From JAJDNS01 sp963578825 (GTDB taxonomy: Bacteria; Acidobacteriota; Vicinamibacteria; Fen-336), in contig CAUZDW010000003.1 in assembly GCA_963578825.1 (NCBI GenBank), positions 62,001 to 126,000 on the forward strand: a stretch of 64,000 bases of DNA, written 5' to 3'. The notes under the pieces were generated by a model. That model was not told the DNA's origin and ran no database searches. It worked only from the letters and a program-made list of their open reading frames with translations. Below are positions 24,963-34,789 of the stretch, one piece after another. Both the position numbers and the translations under genes were made by a program. Within the stretch, counting starts at the first letter, position 1, and every line of letters begins with the position of its first letter.

Positions 24963-26319
24963 GCCCCCGAGGGCGTCGCTGCGCCTCGGCGTCGTCCTGG
25001 CCCTCGCGGTGGTCGCGCTCTTCGAGGTGCTGTCCCTTCTTCAGGGAGTGCGCTCCGCACGGCGCTTGCAGGCCCGAGTGGCCCAGGCCGTGCAGCAGCA
25101 GGCCGAATCGGCCCGTCCCCGGCTCGCCGCGGCGCTGGAAAGGGGTGGGCCGGCCTCGTGGAACGAGGCAGCCACCCTGGCGGTTCGCCTCGGTGTCGCC
25201 ACGGAGGCGGAGGTGCTCGACGCGCAGGGAGGTGTCATCCTCTCGCGGCCCTCGCGGCCGCCTGTCGTCCACGAGTTGCGGCCCGAGCAGGCCGAACGGG
25301 TCGTCGCCGGCCAGACCCTGAGCATCGTCCGGCAGGCCGGGCCAGTGGCCCGTGCCCTCACCTACCTGGGCTTCACCGGGGGCGGGAGGACGTTGATCCT
25401 GCGCCTGGCCATGGCCGTGCCGGATCTCGAAGACGAGATGCGTGAGAAACGGCAGATCCTCCTGGGCCACGGCGCGGCCCTCGGCGCCCTCGTGATGGCG
25501 GCGGTCCTGGTCCTGATGCCGCGACGTCGGCGGCCCACGGTGGCGTCCCCGGCTGCGCTCAACGCCTACGAAGAAGCCATGGGTCTTCTCCGGGACCGGG
25601 GCCAGGAGATGTCGGCCCGGCACGAGGCGGAGCGGCGGCAGATGGAAGACGCCATCCATGAGAAGGAGGCGATGGCGCGCGCGGGCGAGCTCACCGCCGG
25701 GATCGTCCACGAGGTGAGAAACGGGCTGGGGACCATCGTCGGGTACGCCCGGCTCCTCGAGCGGACGGAGAACGCCGCCGACGCCGCCGAGTCCGCCCGG
25801 TCCATCCGCGACGAGTGCGTGACCCTCGAGACCGTCGTCCGCCGCTTCAACGACTTCATCCGCCGCGAGCGGCTCAACCTCTCCGACTTCGACATCGGCC
25901 GCCTCCTGTCCCGGGTGGTCGATCGGGAGCTGCGTGGGAGGGCCGTGAGCGTTGTCTTTCGGGGCCTGGACGAGCCGCTGTCGGTTCGCGGAGACGAGGA
26001 GCTGCTCGAGAGGGCGTTCGAGAACCTCGTGCGCAATGCTGCCGATGCGGCGGGGAAGGGCGGGCGGATCGAGGTCGAGGCGAGCGCTGAGAACGGAGAG
26101 CTCGAGGTGCGGATCGACGACGACGGCCCCGGCCTCTCGCCTGATCACCCCGCTGAGGTGCAGCCTTTTTTCACCACCAAGGCCGGTGGGCTCGGCCTGG
26201 GCTTGCCCCTGGCCCGCAAGATCCTGCTCCTCCACGGGGGAGCTCTGGCCCTCGAGGACCGGACCCCCCGGGGGGTCTCGGCACGGGTGGTGCTGCCGCT
26301 CGGAGGACCGGTGGACTGA
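24955..26319 (+). CDS. Membrane histidine kinase coupled to pilD
   Basis: A 454-residue sensor kinase. Two spans (residues ~12-30 and ~165-185) flank a periplasmic domain of about 135 residues with no motif I recognise; a coiled linker leads to HisKA with His252 in GIVHEVRNGLGT and an ATP-binding domain with NAADAAGKGG, DDDGPGL and GGLGLGLPL. The ATG overlaps the last 8 bases of pilD. No receiver gene is adjacent. Possible partners in the window are PilR or the NtrC-type regulator at 36647. Its place between the peptidase and minor pilin genes suggests it senses a pilus or envelope signal. Confidence 0.8.
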   Translation: MAEPPRASLRLGVVLALAVVALFEVLSLLQGVRSARRLQARVAQAVQQQAESARPRLAAALERGGPASWNEAATLAVRLGVATEAEVLDAQGGVILSRPSRPPVVHELRPEQAERVVAGQTLSIVRQAGPVARALTYLGFTGGGRTLILRLAMAVPDLEDEMREKRQILLGHGAALGALVMAAVLVLMPRRRRPTVASPAALNAYEEAMGLLRDRGQEMSARHEAERRQMEDAIHEKEAMARAGELTAGIVHEVRNGLGTIVGYARLLERTENAADAAESARSIRDECVTLETVVRRFNDFIRRERLNLSDFDIGRLLSRVVDRELRGRAVSVVFRGLDEPLSVRGDEELLERAFENLVRNAADAAGKGGRIEVEASAENGELEVRIDDDGPGLSPDHPAEVQPFFTTKAGGLGLGLPLARKILLLHGGALALEDRTPRGVSARVVLPLGGPVD

Positions 26320-26418
26320 CCGAAACGTTACGAATTGTAGCACTCATTCGCGAGGATCGCAAACGTTGTCAAGGAATAATTCGTTGAAAATAAAGCGTTT
26401 ATCGAAATCAGCCGATTG

Positions 26419-26434
26419 AGGTACGCGCTTTGCT
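26419..26434 (+). promoter_or_regulatory. Candidate -24/-12 promoter of the minor pilin operon
   Basis: AGGTACGCGCTTTGCT matches the sigma-54 consensus with GG and GC separated by 10 nt and two mismatches. The expected start near 26445 is only about 4 nt before ATG 26449, so the good ribosome site AAGAAGGGAG (26435-26444) would not be transcribed. Either the mRNA is nearly leaderless or another promoter in the AT-rich stretch 26320-26410 is used. Confidence 0.4.
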
Positions 26435-26448
26435 AAGAAGGGAGTGTG

Positions 26449-27078
26449 ATGGACACCGAAGCGTCGAAGCGATGTCGCCAAACCGGGTTCAGCCTGGTCG
26501 AGATGCTGGTCGTGGTGTTGATTGTCGTGATCATGGCGGCCGTGGCCCTGCCGAACATCTCTCAATACCTCAAAACCTACACCATCCGCGGAGGCTCCCA
26601 GACCTTCGCCGGTGTGATGCAGTCGGCACGCAGCAAGGGCATCATGTCGAACACCAACGCGGGCGTGTCCTTCGTGGTCGTCGACCGCGACAGCTACCGC
26701 TGGGTCATGGAGGATCTCCCGACCCTTGCCGAGCAGCTGGGGCCGCTCCACGATCTGCCCACCGGGGTCGAGTTCGAGCCCACCACCGTCTTGAACTCCG
26801 GGCCGTCCGTCCGCTTCAACCGGCTGGGCAGCTTCTGCAATCCCGGGGACGCCCCGAGCGGTTGCGCCACGGCGGCGGCGGCCGTCTGCACCGCGCCGGA
26901 GCTGCTGGCCGGCGGCCGGTGCGCCTACGGGACGGGCCTCAACTTCGTCGAGCCCCTGGCAGCACCCTCGGGCGCCATCGAGATCACGCTGCACGAGAGG
27001 CAGACCGAGCTCAGGACGACGGTGCGCCTCGTCCCCGGCGGGCGGGTGTACCAGAACCCGGGATGGGAGACACCATGA
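26449..27078 (+). CDS. fimT: Minor prepilin, FimT/GspH type
   Basis: A 209-residue prepilin of the GspH/FimT family, thought to join the priming complex at the pilus tip. The leader is 14 residues ending QTG, followed by FSLVEMLVVVLIVVIM with Glu+5. The globular domain shows the usual GspH pattern around MQSARSKGIMSN. Three cysteines are scattered in the second half. ATG 26449 has AAGAAGGGAG upstream; GTG 26446 is also in frame. The stop overlaps the pilV start (ATGA), the first of a chain of overlaps through pilX. Confidence 0.85.
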   Translation: MDTEASKRCRQTGFSLVEMLVVVLIVVIMAAVALPNISQYLKTYTIRGGSQTFAGVMQSARSKGIMSNTNAGVSFVVVDRDSYRWVMEDLPTLAEQLGPLHDLPTGVEFEPTTVLNSGPSVRFNRLGSFCNPGDAPSGCATAAAAVCTAPELLAGGRCAYGTGLNFVEPLAAPSGAIEITLHERQTELRTTVRLVPGGRVYQNPGWETP

Positions 27079-27587
27079 AGACACCGATCCGTGAGTTTCA
27101 GCTTGACACGGGCGAGACCGGCTTCACGCTGATCGAGGCCCTCGTGGCCATGGTCGTGCTCAGCTTCGGCCTGATGGCGGTGACCAACCTGATGCTCGTC
27201 GCGGCCAGCTCGAACACGGTGGCGAACCAGGGGACGGCGGCCGTCACGTCATCCACACGGGTGATGGACATGGTCAAGGCCACCACATACGCCAACCTGA
27301 CCCCTGGCGGCATCGCCTGGGAGACGGCGCCCGGAGGCGGAAAAGACTGCAACGACGCGACCCTGGTCGTGACCGACTTGCATTGCGACGAGTTCATCCC
27401 GGGCGTCGGCACCCTCCACACACACTGGTGGATCACCGCGACCCCCGACCCGCGCCTGCTCCACGTGCGCGTGCGTTCGGAGGGCGTCGGAGCCCTCGCG
27501 GGTGCCCGATCCCGGTCCGAGTTCACCACGTTCCGCTCCTGCACCAACTCCGACCCGGCCACGGGCGGATGCCCGGACGCACCATGA
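27075..27587 (+). CDS. pilV: Minor prepilin PilV
   Basis: A 170-residue prepilin. The leader ends ETG before FTLIEALVAMVVLSFGLMAV, where IEALVA and a following Phe-Gly-Leu are typical of the PilV family. ATG 27075 overlaps the fimT stop (ATGA). The short C-terminal domain has four cysteines. In studied systems PilV, PilW and PilX form the core of the tip complex that holds PilY1, and the same order of genes follows here. Confidence 0.88.
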   Translation: MKTPIREFQLDTGETGFTLIEALVAMVVLSFGLMAVTNLMLVAASSNTVANQGTAAVTSSTRVMDMVKATTYANLTPGGIAWETAPGGGKDCNDATLVVTDLHCDEFIPGVGTLHTHWWITATPDPRLLHVRVRSEGVGALAGARSRSEFTTFRSCTNSDPATGGCPDAP

Positions 27588-28747
27588 TGAAGAAGCGCGG
27601 GGAGAGAAACGTCATGCGCAGAGACAGCGGCTTCAGCATGGTCGAGCTGATGATCGCGATGACCTGTACGCTCATCATCAGCGCGGCCATCTACGGCCTC
27701 CTCACCGCCGGCAGCACCGCCTTCCGGCGCGAGCCGGAGATGGCGGACCGCCAGCAGAACATCCGCATGGCCATGGATCTCATCGCCAGGGACGTGTTCG
27801 GCGCGGGGGCCGCACTGCCGACGTACGCCCAGGTCTTCAGCCGCGTCGATCCCGCCGGCCTGGGAAGCTGTACGGGGGCACAGGGCTTGAACGGCTGTGG
27901 CCCCGCGGGCTCGCTCGGAGCCACGATCGCCGCGGCCCGAGCGCCCGGGGACGGCGGCGACACCCTGACCACCACCGACACCATCGAGATCGTCAGTACC
28001 GACGAGACCTGTCCGATGAAGACGGTCTGCAGCCAATTGCCCGTGGCGGGCAACGCGGGGCTCTTCGTCCTCCGAACTCCCGTCCCGGCCTGCGCCGCCG
28101 GGCCCGGCCTGGTCATGATGACCGACGGTCAGAGCTTCACGATGCAGGCGGCGCTGAGCGGCGGCGTTCCCAACAACGCGTGCCCGAGCGGTGGCGACTC
28201 CACACAGAACGGCAACATCAACCTGAGCGCCGTCCTCCAGCCCTGGGTGCCGACGCCGCCCATGGCCGCCCCATCGCAGCTGGTGCCGCCGAACCTGCCG
28301 GTCGTTTTCTTCTACGGAGCGCAAGTGGTGCGCTACCAGATCGCACCGAGCAACGATCCGCTCGATCCGGGTCCGGCCCTCTGGCGCAGCCGCTCGGGAC
28401 GCTACAGCGTGCAGGACGGCACCGCCAGGATCGCGCCCGACGGCAACCCCCTTCCGGCAGGGTCGCCCTGGCAGCTCGTGGCCCGGGGCATCGAGGACGT
28501 TCAGATCGAGTACATGGCGGGCGACCTGTTGTGGCGCAACCGCCCCCCGACGTCGGTGATCAACGACTGGACCACCCTCGTCCGCCAGGTGCGCATCACG
28601 CTGTCGGCTCGCGCGAGCGGGGTGCTCCTTCAGGGGGCGACCACCGCGGGCGGGACCGGCCCGGACGCGATCCGCGGGCAGCTCGTCACCGTGGTGGCGC
28701 CGCGCGCCGCCTTCAATGAGTTGCAGATGGGCAGTCAGATCCAGTGA
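27584..28747 (+). CDS. pilW: Minor prepilin PilW
   Basis: A 387-residue prepilin, long as usual for PilW. A leader ending DSG precedes FSMVELMIAMTCTLIISAAI, with Glu+5 in place. ATG 27584 overlaps the pilV stop (ATGA); ATG 27614 would give the classical leader MRRDSG and has GGGGAGAG upstream, so it is a serious alternative. The globular domain is Gly/Pro/Thr-rich with at least eight cysteines, and the end (QVRITLSARASG) resembles other PilW proteins. Confidence 0.85.
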   Translation: MMKKRGERNVMRRDSGFSMVELMIAMTCTLIISAAIYGLLTAGSTAFRREPEMADRQQNIRMAMDLIARDVFGAGAALPTYAQVFSRVDPAGLGSCTGAQGLNGCGPAGSLGATIAAARAPGDGGDTLTTTDTIEIVSTDETCPMKTVCSQLPVAGNAGLFVLRTPVPACAAGPGLVMMTDGQSFTMQAALSGGVPNNACPSGGDSTQNGNINLSAVLQPWVPTPPMAAPSQLVPPNLPVVFFYGAQVVRYQIAPSNDPLDPGPALWRSRSGRYSVQDGTARIAPDGNPLPAGSPWQLVARGIEDVQIEYMAGDLLWRNRPPTSVINDWTTLVRQVRITLSARASGVLLQGATTAGGTGPDAIRGQLVTVVAPRAAFNELQMGSQIQ

Positions 28748-29565
28748 GAGGCAAAGTGATGACCAGCAGACAGAACCGAGTCGGACCGCGGGCCGGGGAA
28801 CGAGGCTTTGCCCTCGTGCTGGCCATCCTCTCCCTCATGCTCCTGACGCTCCTCGGCTTGACTCTGGCCACCACCACGTCGATCGAGCTTCAGATCGCGA
28901 CGAACTACCGCTGGAGCCAGCAGGCCCTGTACAACGCGGAGGCGGGGCTCGAGGCGGCGCGGATCGTCCTCTCCAACGTGGCCAACGTCTCGACCGGGTG
29001 GACGACGGAGCTCCCCACACAGCGCACCGCATTCTGGACGGAGGGGACGGCCCCCGGACCTCTGGACAACCCGACCGGACGCGACTTCTACAAGAGCACC
29101 TGTGACACCCGCGGCGGCGTGGGGTACGGGCGGGTTGTCGATGACGGCGTCATTCGCTACGAGGATGTCTCCAGCTTCTCGGGAGAGACCCTCAACGGCG
29201 CGTTCTCGATCTGGATACGGCGCGGCCTCCTGGTGGACAACGCGGGTCAGTTCACGGACTCGGATCGCAACGACGTGCTGATCATCGTGGCCGAGGGCCG
29301 GGCTCCCTTCTCCGGGGCCGGGGACGCCTTCACCCGGTCCCGTCAGGCGGTCCGAGTCCTCGAGACGAGCTTCAGCCTGGGCCTCGCCACGGTAGGCAGT
29401 CCCTGCCTCGGGAGCCAGCAGGGCCAGGAGGGCATGTCGCCCACCGGCGAGAACTTCAACCCCTGCGCCCCGATCACCGCCGGCGCCGGCGGCAGCCTCG
29501 AGAACGCGTTCGGGACGGCCGGTTCGGGGTCAACAGGAGCCCTCACCTCCACCCGTGTGGAGTAG
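28744..29565 (+). CDS. pilX: Minor pilin-like protein PilX
   Basis: A 273-residue protein with the PilX N-terminal pattern: ERG before FALVLAILSLMLLTLLGLTLA, then a helix with IATNYRWSQQALYNAEAGLEAAR, the PilX family signature. Glu+5 is absent, as is common for PilX. The GTG start overlaps the pilW stop (GTGA); ATG 28759 is an alternative five codons later. It is longer than Pseudomonas PilX, with a Gly/Ser-rich C-terminal tail. Confidence 0.82.
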   Translation: MRGKVMTSRQNRVGPRAGERGFALVLAILSLMLLTLLGLTLATTTSIELQIATNYRWSQQALYNAEAGLEAARIVLSNVANVSTGWTTELPTQRTAFWTEGTAPGPLDNPTGRDFYKSTCDTRGGVGYGRVVDDGVIRYEDVSSFSGETLNGAFSIWIRRGLLVDNAGQFTDSDRNDVLIIVAEGRAPFSGAGDAFTRSRQAVRVLETSFSLGLATVGSPCLGSQQGQEGMSPTGENFNPCAPITAGAGGSLENAFGTAGSGSTGALTSTRVE

Positions 29566-29626
29566 AGGTCGTCATGTCAGGCAAGCGTTCGTGGGTGACG
29601 GTACGGACCGGAAGGAAGGGATAGTC

Positions 29627-32600
29627 ATGATTAGGCGTGGAATCGGGCTCGGCAGCCGGCTGGCGGCGGTGGCCTTCGCGATGGCTCTCGTGTTGAGCCT
29701 GGCCGGGGACCGCGGACGGGCGGCGACGGTGCCAGCGATCATCAACGGTCAGGACCCGCTCGAGGTCCTCTCACTCAAGGTCCGCCCCAACATCATCATC
29801 GTGCTCGACAGCTCGGGATCCATGACGAGGACTCTGGACGAGGGCCGCCTCACAAACGGCGACAACCCCCGGGCCGGCGACCATCCCCGCTCGAAGATGC
29901 TCCAGGCCAAGCAGGTCTTGCGCCAGGTGATCGCCAACAACGAAGACAAGGCCAGCTTCCAGTACGGCCAGTACACCCAGTACAACATCAGCATGAGCTA
30001 CCAGAACGCAGGGGACAACCGCTTCCAGTACGTCGCCGACGAGCGGGACTTCCCTTCGATGCAGACCGGCACGGAGCTGACGGTGCGGCGAGGCGTCAAC
30101 GACTCCAGCACCAGCAACCGCGGGCTCCAGTCGTGGCAGCTGATCTTCGACCAGTGGAAGACGCTCCACTTCGAGGAAATCGGAGGGTCGGTCTGCTCGG
30201 CCACCCTGCCTGGGCCCTTCCCGAAGGGCTACGCGGACGGCGCGGTCCTGGCGCAGGACCTCGAGAACGCGATGAACACCTCGTCGGGCGCGTTCTTCTG
30301 CTCCAACACCTACACGGTGTCCTACAACACCGGCAGCGGCCGGTTCTCGTTCTCGGCGACCGGTCCCTTCAACTTCCGGCTCCTGCCCAACGCCACACCC
30401 AACAACATCGAAGAGGCCCTCGGAGGTCTTCCGACGAGCACCGCGTCGTCGGGGGGAGGGGGCGGATCGGTGGTGGTGGACTGGTGGTTTCTGCGCCTGA
30501 GGCGGAACATGTACCGGCGGGTCTACACGAACGGCCCTCACGGCCTTTCTGTGGGCGATACCTGCACCATCAGCGGCGTTCCTAACTCGCCCTACGGGGC
30601 CCCGAGCGGGTTCTGGAATGGCACGTGGAGCGTGACTCAGATCGATAACTCGACGCGCTTCCGCCTCAGTGGCTCGACCAGTCATTGGAGCTTCTGGGTC
30701 TTCCGGCCCCCGTCGACGGGGACCGTCGCGTGCACGACCTCGGGCGGCGGCACCGGCACCGGGACCTTGCAGTCCGGGAGCCCCTACACGCTCCTCTACC
30801 GTCAGACTGGCTACGCCGACTCGAACAACAGCCTGGACACCAAGTGGACGTTCGCGGAGGAGATCCCCTCGGGCAGCGGCACCACGGTGGAGTTCTTCCA
30901 GCTCCGAGCCGGGCGCTTCTTCAACGGCGAGGTGGTCCGCGTGGAGGCCGACGGGGACATCTGTGACATCACCCTCCCGACCGCGGCCGAGAAGACCAAC
31001 CCGCCCACGGTCACGCTCCAGCTGGTGGCCAATGGCTGCGGCGCCGACGACCCGGCCAACCGCGTGACGTTCAGCTTCGCGGGCGGGCGGTTCAGCGGCA
31101 ACTTCGTCGGCTGCAGGGGCTTCCGCTCCAAGTCGGACCTCATCCCCTGCGACCTGCAGTCGCCCCCGGCCCCGACCCAGCTCACGATGATCGGTCCGTA
31201 CATCGACAACGAGCTGCCCCTCGACGCCAACGGCGACCCGGCCGACTGGGACGGCGACGGCAATGTGGACTATGTCGAGCGCATGGACGGTTCGTGGGCG
31301 GTGCAGACGATCAACGTCTCGCCCAGCTCCAAGGCCGCCGGGAACACTCCGATCGCCAACTCTCTCATCGACATCAAGGGCCTGGCGGATGGGTCGGGCG
31401 CCTGCATCATCAACCCGCCACCCGCCCCGGGCACCTTCGACCGTGTCGACGTGCCCGGCATCGTCGGGGCCTGCGTCGAGCGCGGCTTTGCGAAGCTCTG
31501 GAACACCGGCCAGGCGGGGGCCACCACCCAGGCCGGTCCCGCGCCGTGGCAGCTCGACCCCATCAAGAACCACCTCGACCCCAAGGAGAAGACCATCGTC
31601 CTGTTCGTCACGGACGGTGACGACACCTGTTACCGGCGGCAGAACGGCGGCTGGGGCTGGGCAAACAACAACGCCCTCCGGGCGGCCTACTGGGCTGAGC
31701 AGCTCTATCGGCCGATCAACGCCGTGGAGCCGGCGTCGTCGGTGCAGACCTACGTCATCGGGTACGGCGGTGGCGCCACCGGCCAGCGGCTCAACTGGAT
31801 CGCGTGGGGAGGCAGCGGCCTCGGCCAGGGCAACGTGGGCCAGCCGGCCATCGCCGACAACGGGAACCAATGGACCGAAGGGACCACGTCCATCGCCAAC
31901 AAGCGAGCCCAGTGCACGACCTGCGAAGACGCCTTCATCGCCCCCGACGCCGCCACGCTGGCGGCCACGATTCAGGGCATCATCGACCAGGGCGCGTCGT
32001 CAGGTGAGTTCAGTGCCCAGCAGTCGATCACGGAGTCGATCTTCGAGTACGTCGACCTGGCCTCGAACCCGCCCGACACCTTCGATCCCCGCGATCCGAA
32101 CACCCGCTACCTGGCGATCGTGCCCACCCGGATCATCTCGAGCTTCACGCTCCCCGGCTTCCGTGGGCAGGTCAAGGCGTACCAGAACGACGGGTTCGGG
32201 AACGCGGTGCTGAAGTGGAGCGCCGGAGACACGCTCCAGCAGCTCGTCTCGAACGGGATGGCAAACTCCACTAGTCCCAATTTCTGCGACGTCAACGGCA
32301 CCACCGGTGCCCTCCTGGGCGAGTGCTCCTTCAACCAGCTCCACGGCTCCAGCGCTCTTTCCGCCGCCGCCATTCAGCGGCGGATCTACACCACGAGCCG
32401 AAACGGCGTCTACACCTTCGACGCCGCCAACCTCGAGGCTTATGGCCGCGGCGCATGGACGCCACCGGAACGCGTCACGCTCTGGCCGCCGACCTCGGCC
32501 ATAATCCCGGGGAACTACACGAACGAGGGCATTCTCGACGAGGCGCTCGGCCTTCCCCTCGACTCGACCGCGGACCCCGCTGGCGACTTCACGACGCTCC

Positions 32601-34774
32601 AGAACGCGTACGGAGCCTGCGTCGGCGCCGATCGGCCCGCCGGGTGCACGAGCGGGACCGCGTCTGTACGGATGAAGGCGGCTCGCCGCGAGGCCCGGGA
32701 GATGATCCTGGCCTTCATGGCAGGGGCTGCGTCGGCACTCGACTCGACCGGCGGCCCCAAGCGAGCCTCCGGCAGTTCTGGCCCCGTGTCCAACGGAGAT
32801 ATCCTCTATGTGGCTCGCCCGTGGGTGCTCGGTGATTCGGAGTTCGCCACGGCCGCCATCGTGACACAGCCGTTGCCGTCGGAGCCGCTGGCGACACCCT
32901 GGGTGGGCGAGTACCAGCTCTTCCGGGATGGCGATGGCGCTGTTCGCTCGAACTCCGACGGGATGCTCCGGCAGGGCTACGGCCTGGCGAACCCCGACTC
33001 CGACGCCACCGGGTCCGGGAACGACCCCCGCAACAACCTGAAGCCGGTGATGACCGTCGTCTACAGTCCCGGCAACGACATGCTCCACGCCTTCCGTGCC
33101 GGCCCGAACGTGAGCCCCAGCACGAGCTGTGACGAGGTAGCCAACCCGACCGACGAGTGCGGGGGGCAGGAGCTGTGGGGCTTCGTCCCGTTCGACCAGC
33201 TCGGGGCCCTCAGCCTGCGCTTCATCAACGAGCCCCAGGGGCGCGACAACCACGTCTTCATGCTGGCCCGCGGGGTCCGCTTCTCCGACGTGTTCGTGGC
33301 CGCCGCCAGGCCGCCGATAAACGTCACCGTCGGCGGCGTGACCCACCCGGTCAACGGTGTCTGGCGACGGATCCTCTACATCCCTCGCGGGATCGGCGGT
33401 AAGTACATCACCGCGCTGGACGTGACCGGCCCGGGCGCCCACACGGCGGCCGCCCTGGCCACCGCGGGTCCGATTCCCCTGTGGAGCCGGGGCAACCCTG
33501 ACACCCAGGACGGTACCGCGGGCGGCACCAATAGCGGCACGAGCCTCGACCGGCTGGCGTACAGGGAGATGGGCGAGACCTGGTCGATGCCCTCCGTCGT
33601 GTATCGCGACAAGACGACCAACACCAGCCGGCTCTACAACACCCGGCGCCGCCCCGCCCCTGGAATCGACTACGCGCTCTACATGGGCTCCGGCTACGGA
33701 GCTGCGGGAGAGGGCTCGACGTTCTTTACCCTCGATGCCCTTTCCGGAGACGTCATTGCCGCGGCGGACGTCGAGGCGGTGGCTTCCGCGAACGGGCTCA
33801 CCCGGACCACACTGAGCTACCCCAACGCGCTAGTGGCGAACGCCGTCGGCTTCAACCCCGCGGTCTTCAGCCTCCTCCAGACCGTCCATCCCGCCGCCTC
33901 CGCTCCCACTCGCGTCTATATCGGCGACATCCACGGGCGGCTCTGGAAGTTCCTGACCGCCCGTCCGGAGGTGGCGATCCCGGTGGCGGACCTTGGTGAA
34001 GACCAGCCGATCGGGACCGCGGTGTCCCTCCTGGGCATGCCGCCACAACCGGACGTCCCGGTCCCGTTCGTCTACGCTGTCGCTGGCAATGACAGCCGCG
34101 CGGACGAACCCTTCAATATGTTCGGCTTCCGCGACGACGGCACGGACACCCAGATCGCCATCGGCAGCGGAGTCGTCGCCAACGGGGTGACCACCTTCCC
34201 GCCGATGGTGTCCATCCACACCCGGGTCTTTGACCAGGGCACTCCCTTGGCCAGCTGCGGGTACACCGAGGAAGCGGTCTTCCGAGGCACGATCCAGCCG
34301 GCGACGGCCTTCGAGTGCTCGGCCATCGTCACCGGCGACTGCCAGAACCCGGTTGGCCGCGTCTTCTTCGGCGGCACCCGGCTCAGCCTGCCCAACACCG
34401 TGTTCGCACCGCCGACGCCACTGGCGTGCGGGACCGGTGACTACCCGTGCCGGTCGTCCTTCGACTCCATCATCTACGCCCTTGGGGCGAAGACCGGCTT
34501 GGCGGCGTACGACCTGAACTCCTCCGGCGACGATGCCTACCGCATCTTCCGCGACAACCGCATCTCCGCGATTGGCATGCAGGCGGATCCGGACCCGGCG
34601 TCAGGTGGGAGCAGCTTCAACACGGACGAGGGTGAGATGAAGGGCACGCCCAAGCCGCCGCCGCCTCCGGGAGTCCCGCCAACAGCGACGACCGCTACGG
34701 CGAACGTCGTGATGGAGCGGGTCCCGGGGCAGGCGCCCCCGTCGGTGCACTACGGCTCCACGGTCTGCCAGTAG
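29627..34774 (+). CDS. pilY1: Pilus tip adhesin/assembly protein PilY1
   Basis: A 1715-residue exported protein, larger than P. aeruginosa PilY1 (about 1160). A signal peptide (residues ~1-32, ending GRAA) is followed by a von Willebrand A-like domain whose MIDAS begins with DSSGS at 61-65, while the later strand with FVTDGDDTC lies near residue 663, so a large insertion splits the domain. The insertion contains a Gly/Ser linker and a calcium-loop-like DANGD/DGDGNVD stretch at ~533-548. The last ~600 residues look like the PilY1 beta-propeller (GKYITALDVTGPG, YIGDIHGRLWKF). Ribosome site GGAAGGAAGGG precedes ATG 29627. It ends the minor pilin operon and is followed by a strong terminator. Confidence 0.88.
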   Translation: MIRRGIGLGSRLAAVAFAMALVLSLAGDRGRAATVPAIINGQDPLEVLSLKVRPNIIIVLDSSGSMTRTLDEGRLTNGDNPRAGDHPRSKMLQAKQVLRQVIANNEDKASFQYGQYTQYNISMSYQNAGDNRFQYVADERDFPSMQTGTELTVRRGVNDSSTSNRGLQSWQLIFDQWKTLHFEEIGGSVCSATLPGPFPKGYADGAVLAQDLENAMNTSSGAFFCSNTYTVSYNTGSGRFSFSATGPFNFRLLPNATPNNIEEALGGLPTSTASSGGGGGSVVVDWWFLRLRRNMYRRVYTNGPHGLSVGDTCTISGVPNSPYGAPSGFWNGTWSVTQIDNSTRFRLSGSTSHWSFWVFRPPSTGTVACTTSGGGTGTGTLQSGSPYTLLYRQTGYADSNNSLDTKWTFAEEIPSGSGTTVEFFQLRAGRFFNGEVVRVEADGDICDITLPTAAEKTNPPTVTLQLVANGCGADDPANRVTFSFAGGRFSGNFVGCRGFRSKSDLIPCDLQSPPAPTQLTMIGPYIDNELPLDANGDPADWDGDGNVDYVERMDGSWAVQTINVSPSSKAAGNTPIANSLIDIKGLADGSGACIINPPPAPGTFDRVDVPGIVGACVERGFAKLWNTGQAGATTQAGPAPWQLDPIKNHLDPKEKTIVLFVTDGDDTCYRRQNGGWGWANNNALRAAYWAEQLYRPINAVEPASSVQTYVIGYGGGATGQRLNWIAWGGSGLGQGNVGQPAIADNGNQWTEGTTSIANKRAQCTTCEDAFIAPDAATLAATIQGIIDQGASSGEFSAQQSITESIFEYVDLASNPPDTFDPRDPNTRYLAIVPTRIISSFTLPGFRGQVKAYQNDGFGNAVLKWSAGDTLQQLVSNGMANSTSPNFCDVNGTTGALLGECSFNQLHGSSALSAAAIQRRIYTTSRNGVYTFDAANLEAYGRGAWTPPERVTLWPPTSAIIPGNYTNEGILDEALGLPLDSTADPAGDFTTLQNAYGACVGADRPAGCTSGTASVRMKAARREAREMILAFMAGAASALDSTGGPKRASGSSGPVSNGDILYVARPWVLGDSEFATAAIVTQPLPSEPLATPWVGEYQLFRDGDGAVRSNSDGMLRQGYGLANPDSDATGSGNDPRNNLKPVMTVVYSPGNDMLHAFRAGPNVSPSTSCDEVANPTDECGGQELWGFVPFDQLGALSLRFINEPQGRDNHVFMLARGVRFSDVFVAAARPPINVTVGGVTHPVNGVWRRILYIPRGIGGKYITALDVTGPGAHTAAALATAGPIPLWSRGNPDTQDGTAGGTNSGTSLDRLAYREMGETWSMPSVVYRDKTTNTSRLYNTRRRPAPGIDYALYMGSGYGAAGEGSTFFTLDALSGDVIAAADVEAVASANGLTRTTLSYPNALVANAVGFNPAVFSLLQTVHPAASAPTRVYIGDIHGRLWKFLTARPEVAIPVADLGEDQPIGTAVSLLGMPPQPDVPVPFVYAVAGNDSRADEPFNMFGFRDDGTDTQIAIGSGVVANGVTTFPPMVSIHTRVFDQGTPLASCGYTEEAVFRGTIQPATAFECSAIVTGDCQNPVGRVFFGGTRLSLPNTVFAPPTPLACGTGDYPCRSSFDSIIYALGAKTGLAAYDLNSSGDDAYRIFRDNRISAIGMQADPDPASGGSSFNTDEGEMKGTPKPPPPPGVPPTATTATANVVMERVPGQAPPSVHYGSTVCQ

Positions 34775-34789
34775 ACCGGGAGTGACGAA

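Noticed and set aside
30430..30480. Gly-rich stretch in pilY1 as a possible phase-variable tract
   Set aside because: The longest G runs are interrupted and the reading frame is intact on both sides.
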